DNA of 64,000 nt from Cephalopachus bancanus (GCA_027257055.1 JAPVLO010000040.1:146501-210500), one strand, 5' to 3'; shown: positions 34,350 to 46,960, numbered from the stretch's first letter. Notes: a model not told the origin generated them from the letters alone. Numbers and translations are program-made.

Positions 34350-34651
34350 GCCAGACATGGTGGTTCAGGCCTATAATCCCAGCACTTTGGGAGGTGGAGG
34401 CGAGAGGATTGCATGAGCTCAGGGGTTCGAGACCACCTTGAGCAGCATGGTGAGACCCCCATCTCTACAATAAATTTAAAAAATGGCTGGGTGTGGTGGT
34501 GCATGCCTGTGGTTCCTGCTATTTGGAAGGTTGAGGCAGAAGGCAGAAGGATCACCTGAGCCCAGCAGGTCAAAGCTGCAGTGGACGTGAGCATGCCACT
34601 GCACTCCAGACTGAGCGACAGAGTAAGACTTTGACTCAAAAAACAACAAAA
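34350..34651 (+). mobile_element. Older Alu dimer, plus orientation, with target-site duplication
   Basis: Flanked by 13-bp repeats AAAGTAAAGTTCA at 34337-34349 and 34652-34664. It lacks the lineage A-box deletion and is moderately diverged; the right monomer has a small duplication 'ggcagaaggcagaagg'. The 148-codon minus-strand frame (34331-34777), the longest in the window, is Alu plus microsatellite. Confidence 0.95.
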
Positions 34652-34692
34652 AAAGTAAAGTTCAAAAATCTTCTTGACTAGTGAGTAAATTC

Positions 34693-34763
34693 GAAGAAGA
34701 AGAAGAAGAAGTGAGAGGAGAGCAGGAGGAGGAAGAAGAGGAGGAGGAGGAGGAGGAGGGAGG
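34693..34763 (+). repeat. (GAA)n/(GGA)n purine tract
   Basis: GAA repeats followed by GGA repeats, purine-only on the plus strand, about 30 bp after the Alu's right target duplication. Confidence 0.95.
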
Positions 34764-35244
34764 TGCTGATCATGCAACTTGTATTTTTCAAGATTTTTAT
34801 GTGTATGAGAAAGTTGGGTAGCAAGGAACAGGTTAAGGAAAAGTGAAAAACAATATTTTAGGGCATTGGAACTTCTGAGAGGTTTGAACTAAAGGCTGTA
34901 TTTACAGTTTAGCTGGATTCCTCTAATATCAATGAGCAAGTAGAAACTAGGAAAGGGGAACACCTAAACATTGGGAGACACATCAAGAGGCTATTGCAGT
35001 TACCCTGGAGGTTATTGTAAGAGTCTGACCCACGGGGATGGGGTTAAGAACAGTAAAGGTGTTAGATATAAAAAGCATATGTGAGATGAAGCTAGGTGGG
35101 TGTGAGGATACACGGGCTGTGCAACAAAGGAGAAATTGGAAACAAAGAGGGAGTCCCAGCTAGCTGGAGAGAGGACAAGATAGATGGGAGAGCCACTGAC
35201 TGGAGTAGGGTTAGTTGGAGAAGGCAGAAAAAGGAAGAAGATGG

Positions 35245-36495
35245 TGGCTTGGTTCAATTTTGGATCAGTTTTTCACTCATGCAACCTCTGCTGCTGATGC
35301 TGAATTAACATCCAACTACTGAAAATCTATGCATAAGTCATTGTGTTTAGTCACATCATAAACCTTCCACTGAGTTTTGCTCTTACTGACTGTGCTATTC
35401 TTTGGGGCCTGAAAACTGGCCTTGGTAATACAGATTTATAGTTCATTGTGTTGTAGACCTTGACTTACAATACTGGCAAAGGAACAGGAAGCTTGATGTT
35501 CAGTGAGGGGCTATTCTGTGTGCAATGTTAGTTCTTTGCCACTGGTTTCAACCATAAGGTCTAAACTTGCTCTCCCTCTTTTGAATTTCTCCTTCCTTGT
35601 CTTTCTTCTTATTGACTATGTAGGCCTGATTGTAAGACATAAAGGTAACTGATTGCTGTAACTAGATAGAAATGAATCAGAAATAGATAAGTCTAGGAGA
35701 GAGATACGTTTGGCAGTCCAGCCATCCAAATCTTTACTCTAGGACCAGCAAACCCAGTATATGACACATGATCGATACCAAAGAAAAAACAAGTCTGATC
35801 AGGCGTGCTTAATTCTGGTCTCATTACTGATTTTCTGATCCTGACTTCTGGCCTTCAACCTTCACCATGATTTAAGTGCTTCCTCAAACTTTGTCCATGG
35901 AACTAATTTTCTAGCTCTGACCACATTTTCCCCTTGCTAACTATATTTTGTATTCATCCATTGCATTTCAACCGTGTTCTCTGAAGATAAGCTAGTTCAT
36001 TCTAGTTCATTCTCATCTTGAAGACCCTAATTTGGGTCGTCAAAATCAAGGTTTCTATGCAACCTATTGTAGTCCTATAGATAAGACTCAAAGAATGCTC
36101 AAAAGACATGGCAAATGTTGAACCAATATTGAGACAATCTCCAGACCCAAAAAGCAGGGCAGCAGATGCTATTTGATTCAAGAGAGAAAAATTAAATCCG
36201 CACACCATTTAATGGCAAATGTGATCATTTAAAAAGTCCCAGCATATGGCACACTGTTCTCTAAATGTTCATTTGTTTCTTGTCACTATGATTCGAAAGA
36301 AGGAAGTGTCCTCAAAGATTAACATTTTATGAATTAGGCAAGTTTAGAGTGATTAGCAGAATTTGCCAGAGTCCAAACAGCTAACTTGTATCAGAGTCTG
36401 ATTAGAACTCAGGATATCTAATATTAATATGAATTTTAATATTAATAACTATAATAGCAGATATAAATTGAGTGCTGCATTTGAAACTTAATCAT
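35245..36495. other. Unassigned sequence
   Basis: No repeat, gene or RNA recognised. Confidence 0.45.
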
Positions 36496-36499
36496 ATAC

Positions 36500-37260
36500 C
36501 TTAATTATTTTTGAATAAGTAATATATCAACTCGGTTCAAAATCAAAGAATTTTTATAGTAGTTCAGCGAAAAATCTCCCTTCTCTCAACAAGTAACCCC
36601 TATTACTATAGTTTCTTATCAATCTTCCTGGAGTTTCTCTATGAATAGTAAACCAAGAACGAGTATATTTTCTTATTTTTCTTTGTTTTCATAGAAAAGA
36701 CATCATGCTACACAACTCTTATATTTGCTATATTTTAGAGATAGTTCCAAATGGAGATTTTTCTAATTCTCTTTTACAGCAACTTAAAATTTAATTCCAT
36801 GAAAGTGCAATAGTTTTTTAGCTAGTGCCCTATTAATGGACATATAGGTAGTCTCCAATCTTGTATTACTACAAATAATGCCATAGTGAATAATCATCTA
36901 CATAAATCATCTTACACATGAATAATTCACACTCTAGAATAAACTCCCAGAAGTAGAATTTCTGGATCAAAATCATATGAATTTAAAACTTTGATAGATA
37001 TTTCCTCTCATATAGGGTTCTACATTTCCTTAAGAAGTGTGTGAAAAGGTTAGCTTCCCCACAAAATTCTTTTTTTTTTTTTTTTTAGCAGAGCGAACAT
37101 TAACTATCTTTTCAGTCTTGACGATCTAATAGGTAAAGACAGTAACTCAGTATAGTTTTAACTTCCATGTGTCTTATAGTGAGTGATGCTAAGCATCTTT
37201 TTATATATTCAAGAACTTTTCTATGAACTCTTTACTCATAATCTTTGTATGTTAAAGTTT
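36500..37260 (-). mobile_element. Old L1M LINE, ORF2 end/3' region, minus orientation
   Basis: Reversed L1M: 'agtaatatatcaactcgg', 'gccctattaatggacatatagg', 'cctccaatcttg'-like motif, 'ataaactcccagaagtagaatttctgg' and 'gatagatatttcctctc'. Diverged, without reading frames. Confidence 0.85.
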
Positions 37261-37419
37261 ATTCCAACTCTATAAAACAAATTGAAGATTTTCCCCTTGG
37301 TTTCCAATTTGCATTTTTGTAGCAATGCAAATAATTTAAGTTTTAATTCATAATTATTTTTCTGGACTTTGAATCATTGTTAGAAAGTTCTTTTACACTC
37401 CAAAATTTAAAAAGTACTT

Positions 37420-37812
37420 ATCCTACCTTAGGACTTTTGCATTTTCTCTTTTCTTTGCCTGGAGCATTCTTCCCCCAAATCCTCAAGTGGCTCAATTTCA
37501 CACTTCTCTGGTGTTGACTCAAATACCATCTTCTCCTCAAAGACTTTTGTAACAATCTATTTGAAACTGCCTCTTTAAGCAGTTCCCATTACCTTGCTCT
37601 GCTTTATTTTTCTCTATAGCAATTATTAATCTACTTTATTTATTTGCATTTTTATTTATTAACTTATTGTTTACCTATTTTCTGTTTTTACACACTATAA
37701 GACTATAATAAGCAAAGATTTTTGTCTCTTTTGATCATTACTAGACCCTCAGAATTTTAAAAGTACATGATATACAGTAGGCATTCAATAATTGTTTATT
37801 GAATTAGTAAAA
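37420..37812 (+). repeat. L2 LINE 3' end, plus orientation, complete tail
   Basis: 'cttttgcattttctcttttctttgcctggagcattcttccc' through 'agtaggcattcaataattgtttattgaa' gives a nearly complete L2 3' terminal region in sense. Confidence 0.88.
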
Positions 37813-38044
37813 ATTTCCTTCACTATATTCACAGTTTCATTTTTAACATTTAAATGTTTAATTTTTCCTAATTTTATCTGTCTGTAGTATGAGTTATAAA
37901 TCCAACTTTGCAATTCTAAGTGGTTAATTAATTGTCCAAGCGCTATTAAGTAAATAGTCTTTATTTTCCCAAATAATTTTAAATGACTCCTTTGAATATA
38001 CTTTTGTATATTTGTAGATTTCTATTTCTATATTTTATTTTCAT

Positions 38045-38200
38045 TTAGTATTCACAACATTCATCTCAGTGTGTGTCATTATTCTGGCTTTATAAGTGGA
38101 GAAATTGAGACTCCTTGAAAACAACTGACTCACATGTCAGGAAGCAATAGAATCACAACTAAATTTACATGTCAGAAATTCAATTCAATCTGTCACCCTA
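38045..38200 (-). repeat. MIR SINE, minus orientation
   Basis: 'tattctggctttataagtgg', 'gagactccttgaaaac' and the reversed 5' half match MIR. Confidence 0.55.
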
Positions 38201-38204
38201 CCTC

Positions 38205-38805
38205 CAACAATATATTTTCATTTTGTAATATACATGTACACCCTCATAGTATTGCATAGACAGTTCATGACCCTCAAACTCTTTACAAAAGCAAACTGTG
38301 AACTGCTTTGGACTAGAAATTGACATAAATATAGGGTCACAGAGATATGGTATTTGAATACCAGAGAGGTTCAGAGAACATAATTTTTTCTTCCTTAACA
38401 ACTAGAAAATGAAGCCCTGGTCCTTGGGGGCCAGAGATGCCCATCTCAGAACTAAATATTCTCTAGGCAAAAAGAAAAATCAGTCTCTCAAGAATAAAAC
38501 TCAATAAATTCAAATACTTGTCAAAAAATTTATAATTTTTTTAGGAAAATGTATGTTGGAATAAATTCTTCAGGCTTTAAGTTTATTTCCCAGTAAGAAA
38601 GAGTGTTCTCATAAGACCTTTTCTGTAAAGTACGAATTTCTGGGCTGAATAACTCATATTACTAACAATAATTACATTAGTTGAATAACATCAAGGCAGT
38701 TCATGGGATTTATGTAAGATGCAATATTATAGTTCATTCAAAAAATACAAATGATGCTGATTTTTCTGGACGTATAAGGAAATCTCAATTTTAATAAGGT
38801 AAAAA
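38205..38805. other. Unassigned AT-rich sequence
   Basis: Nothing recognised. Confidence 0.45.
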
Positions 38806-38811
38806 ACTAAC

Positions 38812-39335
38812 TTCTATGGTTAATTTATGTGTCAATTTGACTGGGCCAAGGGGTGTTCAGATAGCTGGCAAGCATTATTTTTGGATGTGTATGTGAGGGT
38901 GTTTCTGGAAGTGATTAGCATTTGAATCAGTACACTAAGTAAAGATTATCCTCACGAATGCAAGTAGGAATTATCTAACTCACTGAGAACCCACATAGAG
39001 CAAAACAGCAGAGAAAAGTCAAATTTGCTCTCTCTGCTTCGGTGGAATTTCCTTCTTCTCCTGCCCTTGAAGCTTCTTTCCCTCCTTCTCCCTCATTTCT
39101 CAGGTTTAGACTTAAACTGGGACTTACACAATTGGGTCACCTAGTTCTCAGGCCTTTGGATTTGGACTGAAACTACACCAGAGACTTCTCTGGACCTCCA
39201 GTTTATAGATAGCAGATTATGTGACTCCTCAGCTTCCGTGAGCTAATTCCTCATAAGTCTTTTCTTCTACGTGAGTGTGTGTGTATCCTATTGGTTCTGT
39301 TTGTCTGAAGAACACTCACTAATTCACTTGCCTTA
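38812..39335 (+). mobile_element. ERVL-type (MLT2-like) solo LTR, plus orientation
   Basis: 'tggttaatttatgtgtcaatttgactgggcc' opens it and 'ctattggttctgtttgtctgaagaacactcac' closes it, the sense counterpart of the LTR at 27.65 kb. No internal retroviral sequence follows, so it is a solo LTR. Confidence 0.8.
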
Positions 39336-39339
39336 GGTC

Positions 39340-40045
39340 TCTTACCTAGTGATTGTGAATCCAGAACTCATCAAAAATCTGACTTCAAACTGGTGATTTT
39401 TTTCACAACACCCTGCTGCTTTCAACTATGTGCTATCCTAGTTCTGGTGTGATTATTGAACAAACGGAAAACACTGAAGCATATGAGACTTTATTCTGAC
39501 ACTTCATGACATAGTTTTCTTTTCCTTGCCTCTCTGCATCACTTTAGTAAGCCATAGAGGGAGGAGTCTCCTTTGTCTTAGGTCCTTTAAACCATTCTAG
39601 CACAATAATGTCCCTCACATCAGCTGGCACTGAAGGCATGTGGCAAACAACCATGGTTGCTTCTACCATCATCTGTGTTCACCTTTTGACTTCGGATCTC
39701 TTCTCATATCATCCAAACCTAGCTCAATACTGGCTTGAAAATCCAGGCTTGGCCCTCCTTATGGACAAATACTTCGAGTGTGGGGTTCCTGAGTGATTTT
39801 CCTATAATAAATGATTGTCCATGATTTATGTCTCAATGCTCTTACAGTATTTTGACCTATCTGATCTTAAAATTCACTCTAGATCCAGACTTGAGGCCAA
39901 CTCCCTCATTGACCTACCTGCAGGATGAAAAGAGTCAAGCAGGTGGTTCTAGGGCAGATTCAATTCACTGTCTTCCTGATTCTGTCCACACGCTTCTCAG
40001 TCTCTTCTTAACACAGCAAGCCAATATCCTTCTATTTGAAAACTT
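39340..40045. other. Unassigned sequence
   Basis: Nothing recognised with confidence. Confidence 0.4.
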
Positions 40046-40047
40046 CT

Positions 40048-40140
40048 CTTTTTTTATTTTAAATTTGTTGGGTACAATATAGGGTTAGGTATACAAATGT
40101 TCATTATGCAGTTACCCTTGTTGATGAGGACAACGACTTC
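40048..40140 (-). mobile_element. Very short L1 3'-end insertion, minus orientation
   Basis: T-rich start, then 'gggttaggtatacaaatgttcattatgcag', 'acccttgttgatgagg', the same L1 3' UTR as at 13.0 and 47.6 kb. Less than 100 bp was copied. Confidence 0.8.
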
Positions 40141-40469
40141 TAATGACTCCTATTTTATTCTTAGTAGAGGACAATTTTTGACCAGGTTTTGCAGAACTTT
40201 GTGCTAGTTTCTTCGGCTCCCTGTCCACATGTGCTTTCCCTCTCATTGTGTTCAGCCACAGTGTCTTTCTTACTTTTTTTTAGACTCTACAAGCAAACTT
40301 CTCTCTTGGCAGATTCTTGGTGTGCGTTATTTCTTGCTCTTTCAAAGGTTTCTATCTCAGTGAGGCTTTCATTGCAACCCCCTTAAGGTCCCCATGCCCC
40401 AACCTGCTTTAATGTTCATAAAATTTCAACATTGACTTATGCACACAGTCATACCTATTTTATTTTAAT

Positions 40470-40600
40470 TACTGTCCCTCACCCCCTCCTACATTCCTTG
40501 AAGGCAGAGATTTTGTCTGTTTCTTTCACTGCTCAAGGTCTCAAATTTTTCCTGGCATATACTCAACGAATAAATGTTAAATAAATGAATAAACAAAACG
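40470..40600 (+). repeat. L2 3' tail, plus orientation
   Basis: 'cattccttgaaggcagagattttgtctg' and 'actcaacgaataaatgttaaataaatgaataaac' are a clear L2 tail. Confidence 0.8.
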
Positions 40601-40902
40601 ACAGCCAGTATAAAGAAAAGATTCTAAGTGGGGAAAAAATATATTCTGGCAGATCCTGTAGGTAGGATAGAGATAAGTAATCAATTAAATGAAGTATTAG
40701 TGGTCAGATTTTGAATAGTAACTTGACATATTTATAAACATTGTTCTATAGTGAGATGCGTTTCTTTGTTAGAGGATAGAACTGTGATCCTCTTGCCTTT
40801 AAGGAAATAGTTCTAGTCTAGGGCAAAAAAAAAAAACCCTTCTGAAAATGAGAACCACCTAAAATTAAGATTCCCAGAAGTGTAAATTAAAATTAAGATT
40901 CC

Positions 40903-41190
40903 AGCCGGGCTTGGTGGCTCAGCCTGTAATCCCACGCCTTTGGGAGGCTGAGGTGAGTGGATTGCCTGAGCTCATGGGTTCAAGACCTGCCTGGGCAGCG
41001 AGACCTCATCTCTACAATAAATCAAAAAAATCAGCCGGACGTGGTAGCGCGCGCCTGTAATTCCGGCTACTTGGAAGGCTGAGGCAGAAGGATCGCCGGA
41101 GCCCAGCGGGCCGAGGCCACGGTGGCCGGGAGCAGCCACTACACTCCAGTCTGGGCGACAGAGTGAGACTCCAACTCAAAAAAAAAAAAA
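40903..41190 (+). mobile_element. Near-intact lineage Alu, plus orientation, with target-site duplication
   Basis: Starts 'agccgggcttggtggctcagcctg' and ends 'gactccaactc' plus about 17 A. The 14-bp repeat AAAATTAAGATTCC lies at 40889-40902 and 41191-41204; a third copy occurs at 40861-40874, just upstream, and predates the insertion. Confidence 0.96.
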
Positions 41191-41224
41191 AAAATTAAGA
41201 TTCCCAGATGTGTGGTAAAGTGAG

Positions 41225-41410
41225 CAGAGTACTGGCCTGGAAACAAAGTAGGCTAGAGTTAAAAACTTGGTTCTTACTATTAATATGTGTGTGAAGAATA
41301 TATTGTCATTCTTTGACTTTCAATGGCCTTATCAGTACAATGGAAACACTGCCACCCATGAGAAATCAATGGAGTAATGTAGGTCTACTACAAAGAGCTC
41401 AACAAAGCAT
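41225..41410 (+). repeat. MIR SINE, plus orientation
   Basis: 'gtactggcctggaaacaaagtagg' to 'ctactacaaagagctcaacaaagc' follows the MIR sense order. Confidence 0.6.
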
Positions 41411-41570
41411 AGATTGCCTTTTGTTTTTTTACACTGAACAGTCTTATTTAATAGTAATGACAATACTAATAGAGTTCAAAATACCTTAGCCTCATTTTTG
41501 AAATCTAAAAGCTTTTGGTAAGACTAGATAAGGGGACAATGTAACCTGGCCTGTTCCCATTTAGCGGTAA

Positions 41571-41593
41571 TATTTATTTATTTATTTATTTTA
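41571..41593 (+). repeat. (TTTA)n microsatellite
   Basis: Five to six TTTA units about 40 bp outside the L1 at 41634. Confidence 0.9.
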
Positions 41594-41633
41594 AAGATTT
41601 AGTCACTTTATTTGTTCTCTTAAATTTGAAAAT

Positions 41634-42310
41634 ACTTTTTAAAGACTCTATATTATTATAGAAACTTGGGGTACAAGTCAGGATTAGGTACATAAGTAAT
41701 CTATGTGTGGGTTAAGTTTGGGCCTCCAACTGGTCCTCACTTCCCCTGATAGGAACAGGTACCCTGTGTATTGTTATGTGCTCCACTTCCCACTCTCCCA
41801 GCACATTGAGAGACCACCTCACTCCAGTAAGGATGGCCATCATTCATAAGTCAAAAAAATAACAGATGGTGGCCCAGGTGCATAGAATAGAGGACTTGTC
41901 TTCACTGTTGGTGGGAGTGTAAACTAGTCCAACCTCCATGAAAAACAGTGTGGTGATTTGTAAAGGAACTAGAAATTGACCTTCCATAAAATCCAACAAT
42001 GCCCCTTCTGGGAATATACCTGGAGGAACACCAACTGTTCTACAAAAAGGCATCTGCATACACATATTTATTGTTGCACTATTCACAATAGCAAAAACAT
42101 TGAACCAGCCCGTCTACCCACTGAAAGTAGGCTGGATACAGAAAACGTGTTACATATACACAATGGAAAGTTATGCAGTCATAAAGATGAGCAGAATCAT
42201 GAACTCCACAGCAAATTGAATGGAGCTGGAGAAAATCATACTTAGTGATCTATCACAGAAACAAAAACCGAAAACCACATGTTCTCACTCTAAGTGGGAC
42301 CTAAACATTA
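41634..42310 (-). mobile_element. L1 with 5' inversion (twin-primed structure)
   Basis: From 41634 to about 41796 the L1 3' UTR runs antisense. From about 41797 to 42310 the end of ORF2 and the start of the 3' UTR run in sense ('ggtgggagtgtaaactagtcc', 'gggaatatacctggagg', 'attgttgcactattcacaatagc', 'catgttctcactctaagtggg'). The sense part ends close to where the antisense part begins in consensus order. This is the hallmark of twin priming during L1 insertion. No functional ORF survives. Confidence 0.9.
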
Positions 42311-42314
42311 GTCA

Positions 42315-44690
42315 CAGTAGTGGCAATATTTAATCCAGCCTGGAAAAAAGCTCCTTTTAATTTTTATTTATCCTACTTGATGCAAAAATTTTAACTTGAA
42401 TGTCAAGAATATCACTGAGCTTGCTGGAAGACTGCTGGTCCAGATCCCTGAAAGTTAATATATGATGTGCTCATTCTTTAATTTCAAAATTAACAACAAT
42501 AATAATAATATACAGCTCCAAAGGGGTTCAGATATGTAGTTTTTAACCTATATTTTTGTTCCTAGATGCAGTTAAAATTGTAAATAAAAATGAGAGTATG
42601 AAGCTCAGAATTTGGCATCATTGGGGTCATGTGCTATAGAGGTAAAGTTTCTTAGTTGCAAAATGTGTGTGTCAATAGGTAGTTGGTGATCATCCATGTT
42701 ACTGAGTATGATGCATTGACTATAGTCCTGCTCCCAGAAATCAAGCTGAAAAAGTCTAAGTTTGATGGAATGGGTTGGGATGTGGGTCTAAGTAGAGGGG
42801 TTTTTAAGTTGAGTAGATTGATTAGTGAATTGAGACACAAACTAGAGGATGGGTGCGATGTCAAAGGTAATCATCACATTTTCTGCTGGAAGTTAGTAAT
42901 GTTATTCAAAAATTTTTATGTGCTCAGCCCATCCATGTAACTAATTCTTTTGCTCTTAGTTATTTTATACATCCAAATGCAGCAGTAGATTTCACCTTCA
43001 AAGGTTAAGAATCTGGGACTTTGAGAGGGAGATGTAAACCGACTAATGTCAAAATTAATCACTGTTTAAATCTCAATCGAAAGTAAGTTATGTTGTTTGG
43101 TAGATGCACTTATAACCCAATTTGCAGCAGAAAAGGATATGACAACCAGACTGGGTCACGCAGGGAAGGACAGTCTATGGAAGAAGAGAATATGCATAAG
43201 TCAGCTCAGAGACAAGAAACTCTTTTTTGGAATAAATATGGTTGGAGTTTAGATGACCTAGAAGTTCATGAAATGGATTTTTTGGAAGGTAAATAATAGG
43301 ATATTCAGATGGGTGGTGGTAAATTCTTGGATATCAAACTTTAAATCTCAGTCATCATTTCTGTCCTTAATTTTCAAAGGAGAGCAAGTTCAGCCACTTA
43401 AGGCAGGAATCTTGAGAAGTGAGTTTGGGAGGAAAACCCTTTATATATAAATATCCAAATCTAGGATGGCCCCACTCTGGAAGCTGAGGTATAAGGAGAC
43501 AAAAAGGCTGCAGAACCAAAGAGCAGATTTCAAGGAAGCTGGAAAATCATGCCACAGCAAGGCAAGTAGAAGTTTTTATTTGAAATAGGAGATCCTTTAC
43601 TTATCCAAAGTTTCCCAAGCAATGGGATGAGTAAAGTGTCTCTTTCCCTGTTGTTGAGGATACAGAGGAGCAGACTGGGAGATATGTCATACCAAGTAGA
43701 AGGCCTTTGAGTTCCCCTACCCTTAGTTCTTAGGAAAGAAAGCTGAGCTAATACTTCTCCCTGTCTAAACTCGTCTCTTCTCTTCTTCTTTCCAACATTA
43801 TTCTCTTCACTAAGAAGATGTCCTGCATGTCTGGAGCATGCACATGCCTTCATTCTCTTGATGTCCTATTACAGCTTGCATGCTCTCCCATTATAATGTG
43901 CTCACTCAGTAATTGAATTGTTCCTGTGTCTGTTACTAAAATACATTGTATAGACCTTGAAGGCAGAAATCAAGTCATTACTTCATAAGTTCAGGTCTTC
44001 TACTTTGGAGAGATTGAGTTTTCCAAAAGGGAGAGTATTTTCTAAAACCATGAATTGTGGCAGCTGGTACAAGCATATTTCCATAAGTGTATTTGGGACA
44101 CTGGATATTTCTCCCACCCAGTTTCATTTGCTAATGAGCAATCAGTTCAACCTGAAGTAACATATTTTATTATTGGAAATCTGATTAGCTCTTGGTTCTG
44201 TGGGTGTATAGACACTGTGCGCTTGCTATTATGGTTGAATATCAGTTTCGAGAGTTATTTTAATTTTGATCTCTCATTTTTCTCCTGTTTCTCTTCAGTA
44301 ATGTGCCAATAATTGAAAATTGGTTCTTCTAAAATTACCCAAGTTATGCGATATATATAAAATACAGACAGGAGATCACCTGATTTTACAGTGTATTTTA
44401 TAATGGGGCTGATTGGATAGATGTCATGATATTGTATTACTATCTTAAAAATCTTGTTCTGTATGTTAGGTTGAAGTATAGTCAATTCTTCAATTTCCTC
44501 AAGCAGAAGAAGAAACTGAATTGCTCAAGTCTCTGAAAAACAAGAACTTCTCTGTCCTAAGGCAAAGGCTGGAAAAAAAAGAGTGCCTTTGTGGAACAGA
44601 GAAACTGTCTTGTGTTTACCAGTGCCTGATATGGATCATGGACTTCATAGATATAATAACAAAATAAAGGAAGAAACAGTGAGGGAAAGG
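42315..44690. other. Unassigned sequence, 2.4 kb
   Basis: The longest stretch with no repeat I can name. Short open frames (e.g. 42683-42940, 43090-43296, 43530-43853) show no domain, signal peptide or codon pattern. A faint L2-like tail may lie near 43930-44000. Confidence 0.4.
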
Positions 44691-44704
44691 GAAGGACTGA
44701 GTCA

Positions 44705-44855
44705 ATAAATAGCCAACATTTATTGAGTATTTAAATATGCTAAGTATCTTATAGTTTATTCAAATTTATTTAATCCTAACTATACACTTTGAGATGACTA
44801 GTAAAAGATAAAGAAACTGAGACATAGAATTATTATAACTTGCTCAAAGTCTAGC
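44705..44855 (-). repeat. MIR SINE, minus orientation
   Basis: 'gccaacatttattgagtatttaaatatgc' then 'aaagaaactgagacatagaatt' is reversed MIR. Confidence 0.75.
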
Positions 44856-44874
44856 ACATATCCACCATAGACAG

Positions 44875-45080
44875 AGTAGAGGTTAAGAGGGGTTAAGAGA
44901 CTCAGTGTCAAATCTGAGCTATAAAAACTTGAGTCAATTAGCATATCTCTTTGAGCCTCAGTTTCTTTATACATAAAATGAGTTTGGTGATATCTTTGTC
45001 CATAGATGTCCCTAAAAGTAAAATCGATGATGTATATAGTACACTGAGCATATAGCCCAACACAAAGGAAGTGTTCAATG
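44875..45080 (+). repeat. MIR SINE, plus orientation
   Basis: 'tgagtcaattagcatatctctttgagcctcagtttctttatac' is a clear MIR core in sense, 20 bp after a MIR in the other direction. Confidence 0.8.
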
Positions 45081-45084
45081 TACA

Positions 45085-45920
45085 GTACTATTGAGTTATA
45101 ATGGAGTTGGAGCTATTTGAAATGCTATTTTTAGAATTCCTGTTTTTGTTGCAGCTGGCAAATTTAAATCCTTTTTAGGACAGATGCCATATATTAATGA
45201 AGAATAAATGATACTCTGACATAAAGCCTGGCGGGAGGAGGAGTGACTAAGAATTGCTTGTGGCACCTCTTCTGGTGAGTAGAAGATAAAAAGTAGCATT
45301 TCCAAGTCAGGTGGATGGCAATAAATCATGTTTAAATGTATCCGACAGGGTGAGAACCATAATTGCTTCCTTTGTTGCTCACGATTGTTCATTATGGCTT
45401 GGACAGGCCCCCAGATCATATAAGGAACATCAGATATAAAACATATTACCCTCAGTGTGTTTTTTTAAATAAAAGAAAAGAAGTAAAGCACTGATACTCA
45501 AGTCTTAAGAAGTTACACATTTCTCTCATTTTGCTCCCTCTCTTTGCTCTCACCTTTGTGTGTTATGGAAAAGAACTGGGAGAGATGGTGTCCAGAACCA
45601 AAGCAGCTCATAACACATAAAACAAGTAAAAGTATAGCATGGACAAAGAGCCTCTAGGCTTTTGACCCCAAACCTGATGGGCACCTATGCTACACTCTAT
45701 TACTAAGCAAGGTCTGACTCCCCACCCACCATCCCAGCCTAGAATGGAGACATGCTTACCTCTCACCAATCACCTCTCATATCATCCCTTGATGACCAGA
45801 AAGAATCATTCAGTAACGAGCTTGCAAAAGTGGACAGTCAATTGCCTTAACCTTCAAGTGAATAGAGAGGTTAAGCTTCTTGCCTAGCCTAGCACTGCGT
45901 TCCCCAAAAATCCTGTAATA
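45085..45920. other. Unassigned sequence
   Basis: No repeat or gene recognised. The 107-codon minus frame at 45096-45419 has no known motif. Confidence 0.4.
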
Positions 45921-45924
45921 GATG

Positions 45925-46100
45925 TGTGTGACAGGCCCTGTTCTAAATGCTTTATATGCAAGAACTAACCTCAAAACAAAGTAACAGAGTAAAACGAAGC
46001 TATGCAGTAAGTAATACATTCATTTTCCCAATAAAATAACTGAGTCACAGAGAAGTTAAAACTCACAAAACTAATAATCTCAGGAGGCTGGAGAGATGTA
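45925..46100 (-). repeat. MIR SINE, minus orientation
   Basis: 'gacaggccctgttctaaatgctttatatgc' and 'ataactgagtcacagagaagttaaaac' match reversed MIR. Confidence 0.75.
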
Positions 46101-46104
46101 TCTG

Positions 46105-46960
46105 TATTTCATCCTCCCTGTGTAGCAATTAGGCTGAGATAACATCTCAACAATCTCTGATGTGGCATAACTAAGGTTTAAAATCTTATTCACAACATAT
46201 CAAACAGGTGGTAGAGCTGTTTGTTTTATGTTCTCTTCATTCAGGAACTCAGGTGGTTATCAGCCATGCCACCTGTGTGCTTCCTGAAAGAAAGAGAGTG
46301 CTACTGTATCTTGCACTGGAGATTCAATGCTTCTTTCCAGAAGCAACAAACCAGCCCAAAATCTAACTCGTCATCCTCCCACTTTTTCCATTATCCTGTC
46401 CAGATCTCCATCTCTGGTGGTAGGAGCACTTGGTCTCTTTTGTGAGACAATTAGTAGTGACTCTTGTTTTCTCTTGCCCATTAGTCATTGACAATCAATC
46501 AGAGTGTCCCATCTAGATCATCCTCAGTCCACCTTTACCTTTCCGTCACTAAACCCTTTGTCTATATTTAGGTTTTCATAATTTCCTTCCTGAGTTACAG
46601 CAAATGCTTTCTGATTGCTTTCCTTGCCTTTAACATTAGTCCTTAAAAAAGCATAAAGGGAAAAAATGGATTATACAAGTTACCCCCTCTCTCCCTGTCT
46701 CAGAAACAATTACTTTTACCTCTTTTAGCTGTTTATTTGGGCATTACTCCCATATTTATAAAAAAATGTTCTTTCATTGCAACATTTGTTTTCTTAGTTT
46801 TAGGAATCAGCTATTGTAGTTTCATGACTGAAGATGAGAATTTCACTCAATATTTTTTCTCTCCAACCCAATCACAAATGAGTACCTTTCTCATTTCCCA
46901 CTCCACTAGAATAGTATATATAGTGAACCAATATAGTGGTTCAATTAATACTGAACCTTT
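46105..46960. other. Unassigned sequence
   Basis: A possible L2-like stretch near 46500-46640 is too weak to call. Confidence 0.35.

Larger units (their letters stand above)
33755..35240 (-). repeat. L2 LINE, minus orientation, interrupted by an Alu
   Basis: The left part (to about 34330) begins with a reversed L2 tail ('ttaccaagtgctgagctggg'). The right part (about 34780-35240) holds 'ggctattgcagttaccctgg' and 'gcatatgtgagatgaagctagg'. An Alu and a GAA/GGA tract lie between. The two parts may be one old copy or two. Confidence 0.55.

Noticed and set aside
34331..34777. Longest open frame (148 codons, minus strand)
   Set aside because: It is the reverse of an Alu plus the GAA/GGA tract. The start is in a microsatellite-coded proline/leucine run, and there is no domain.
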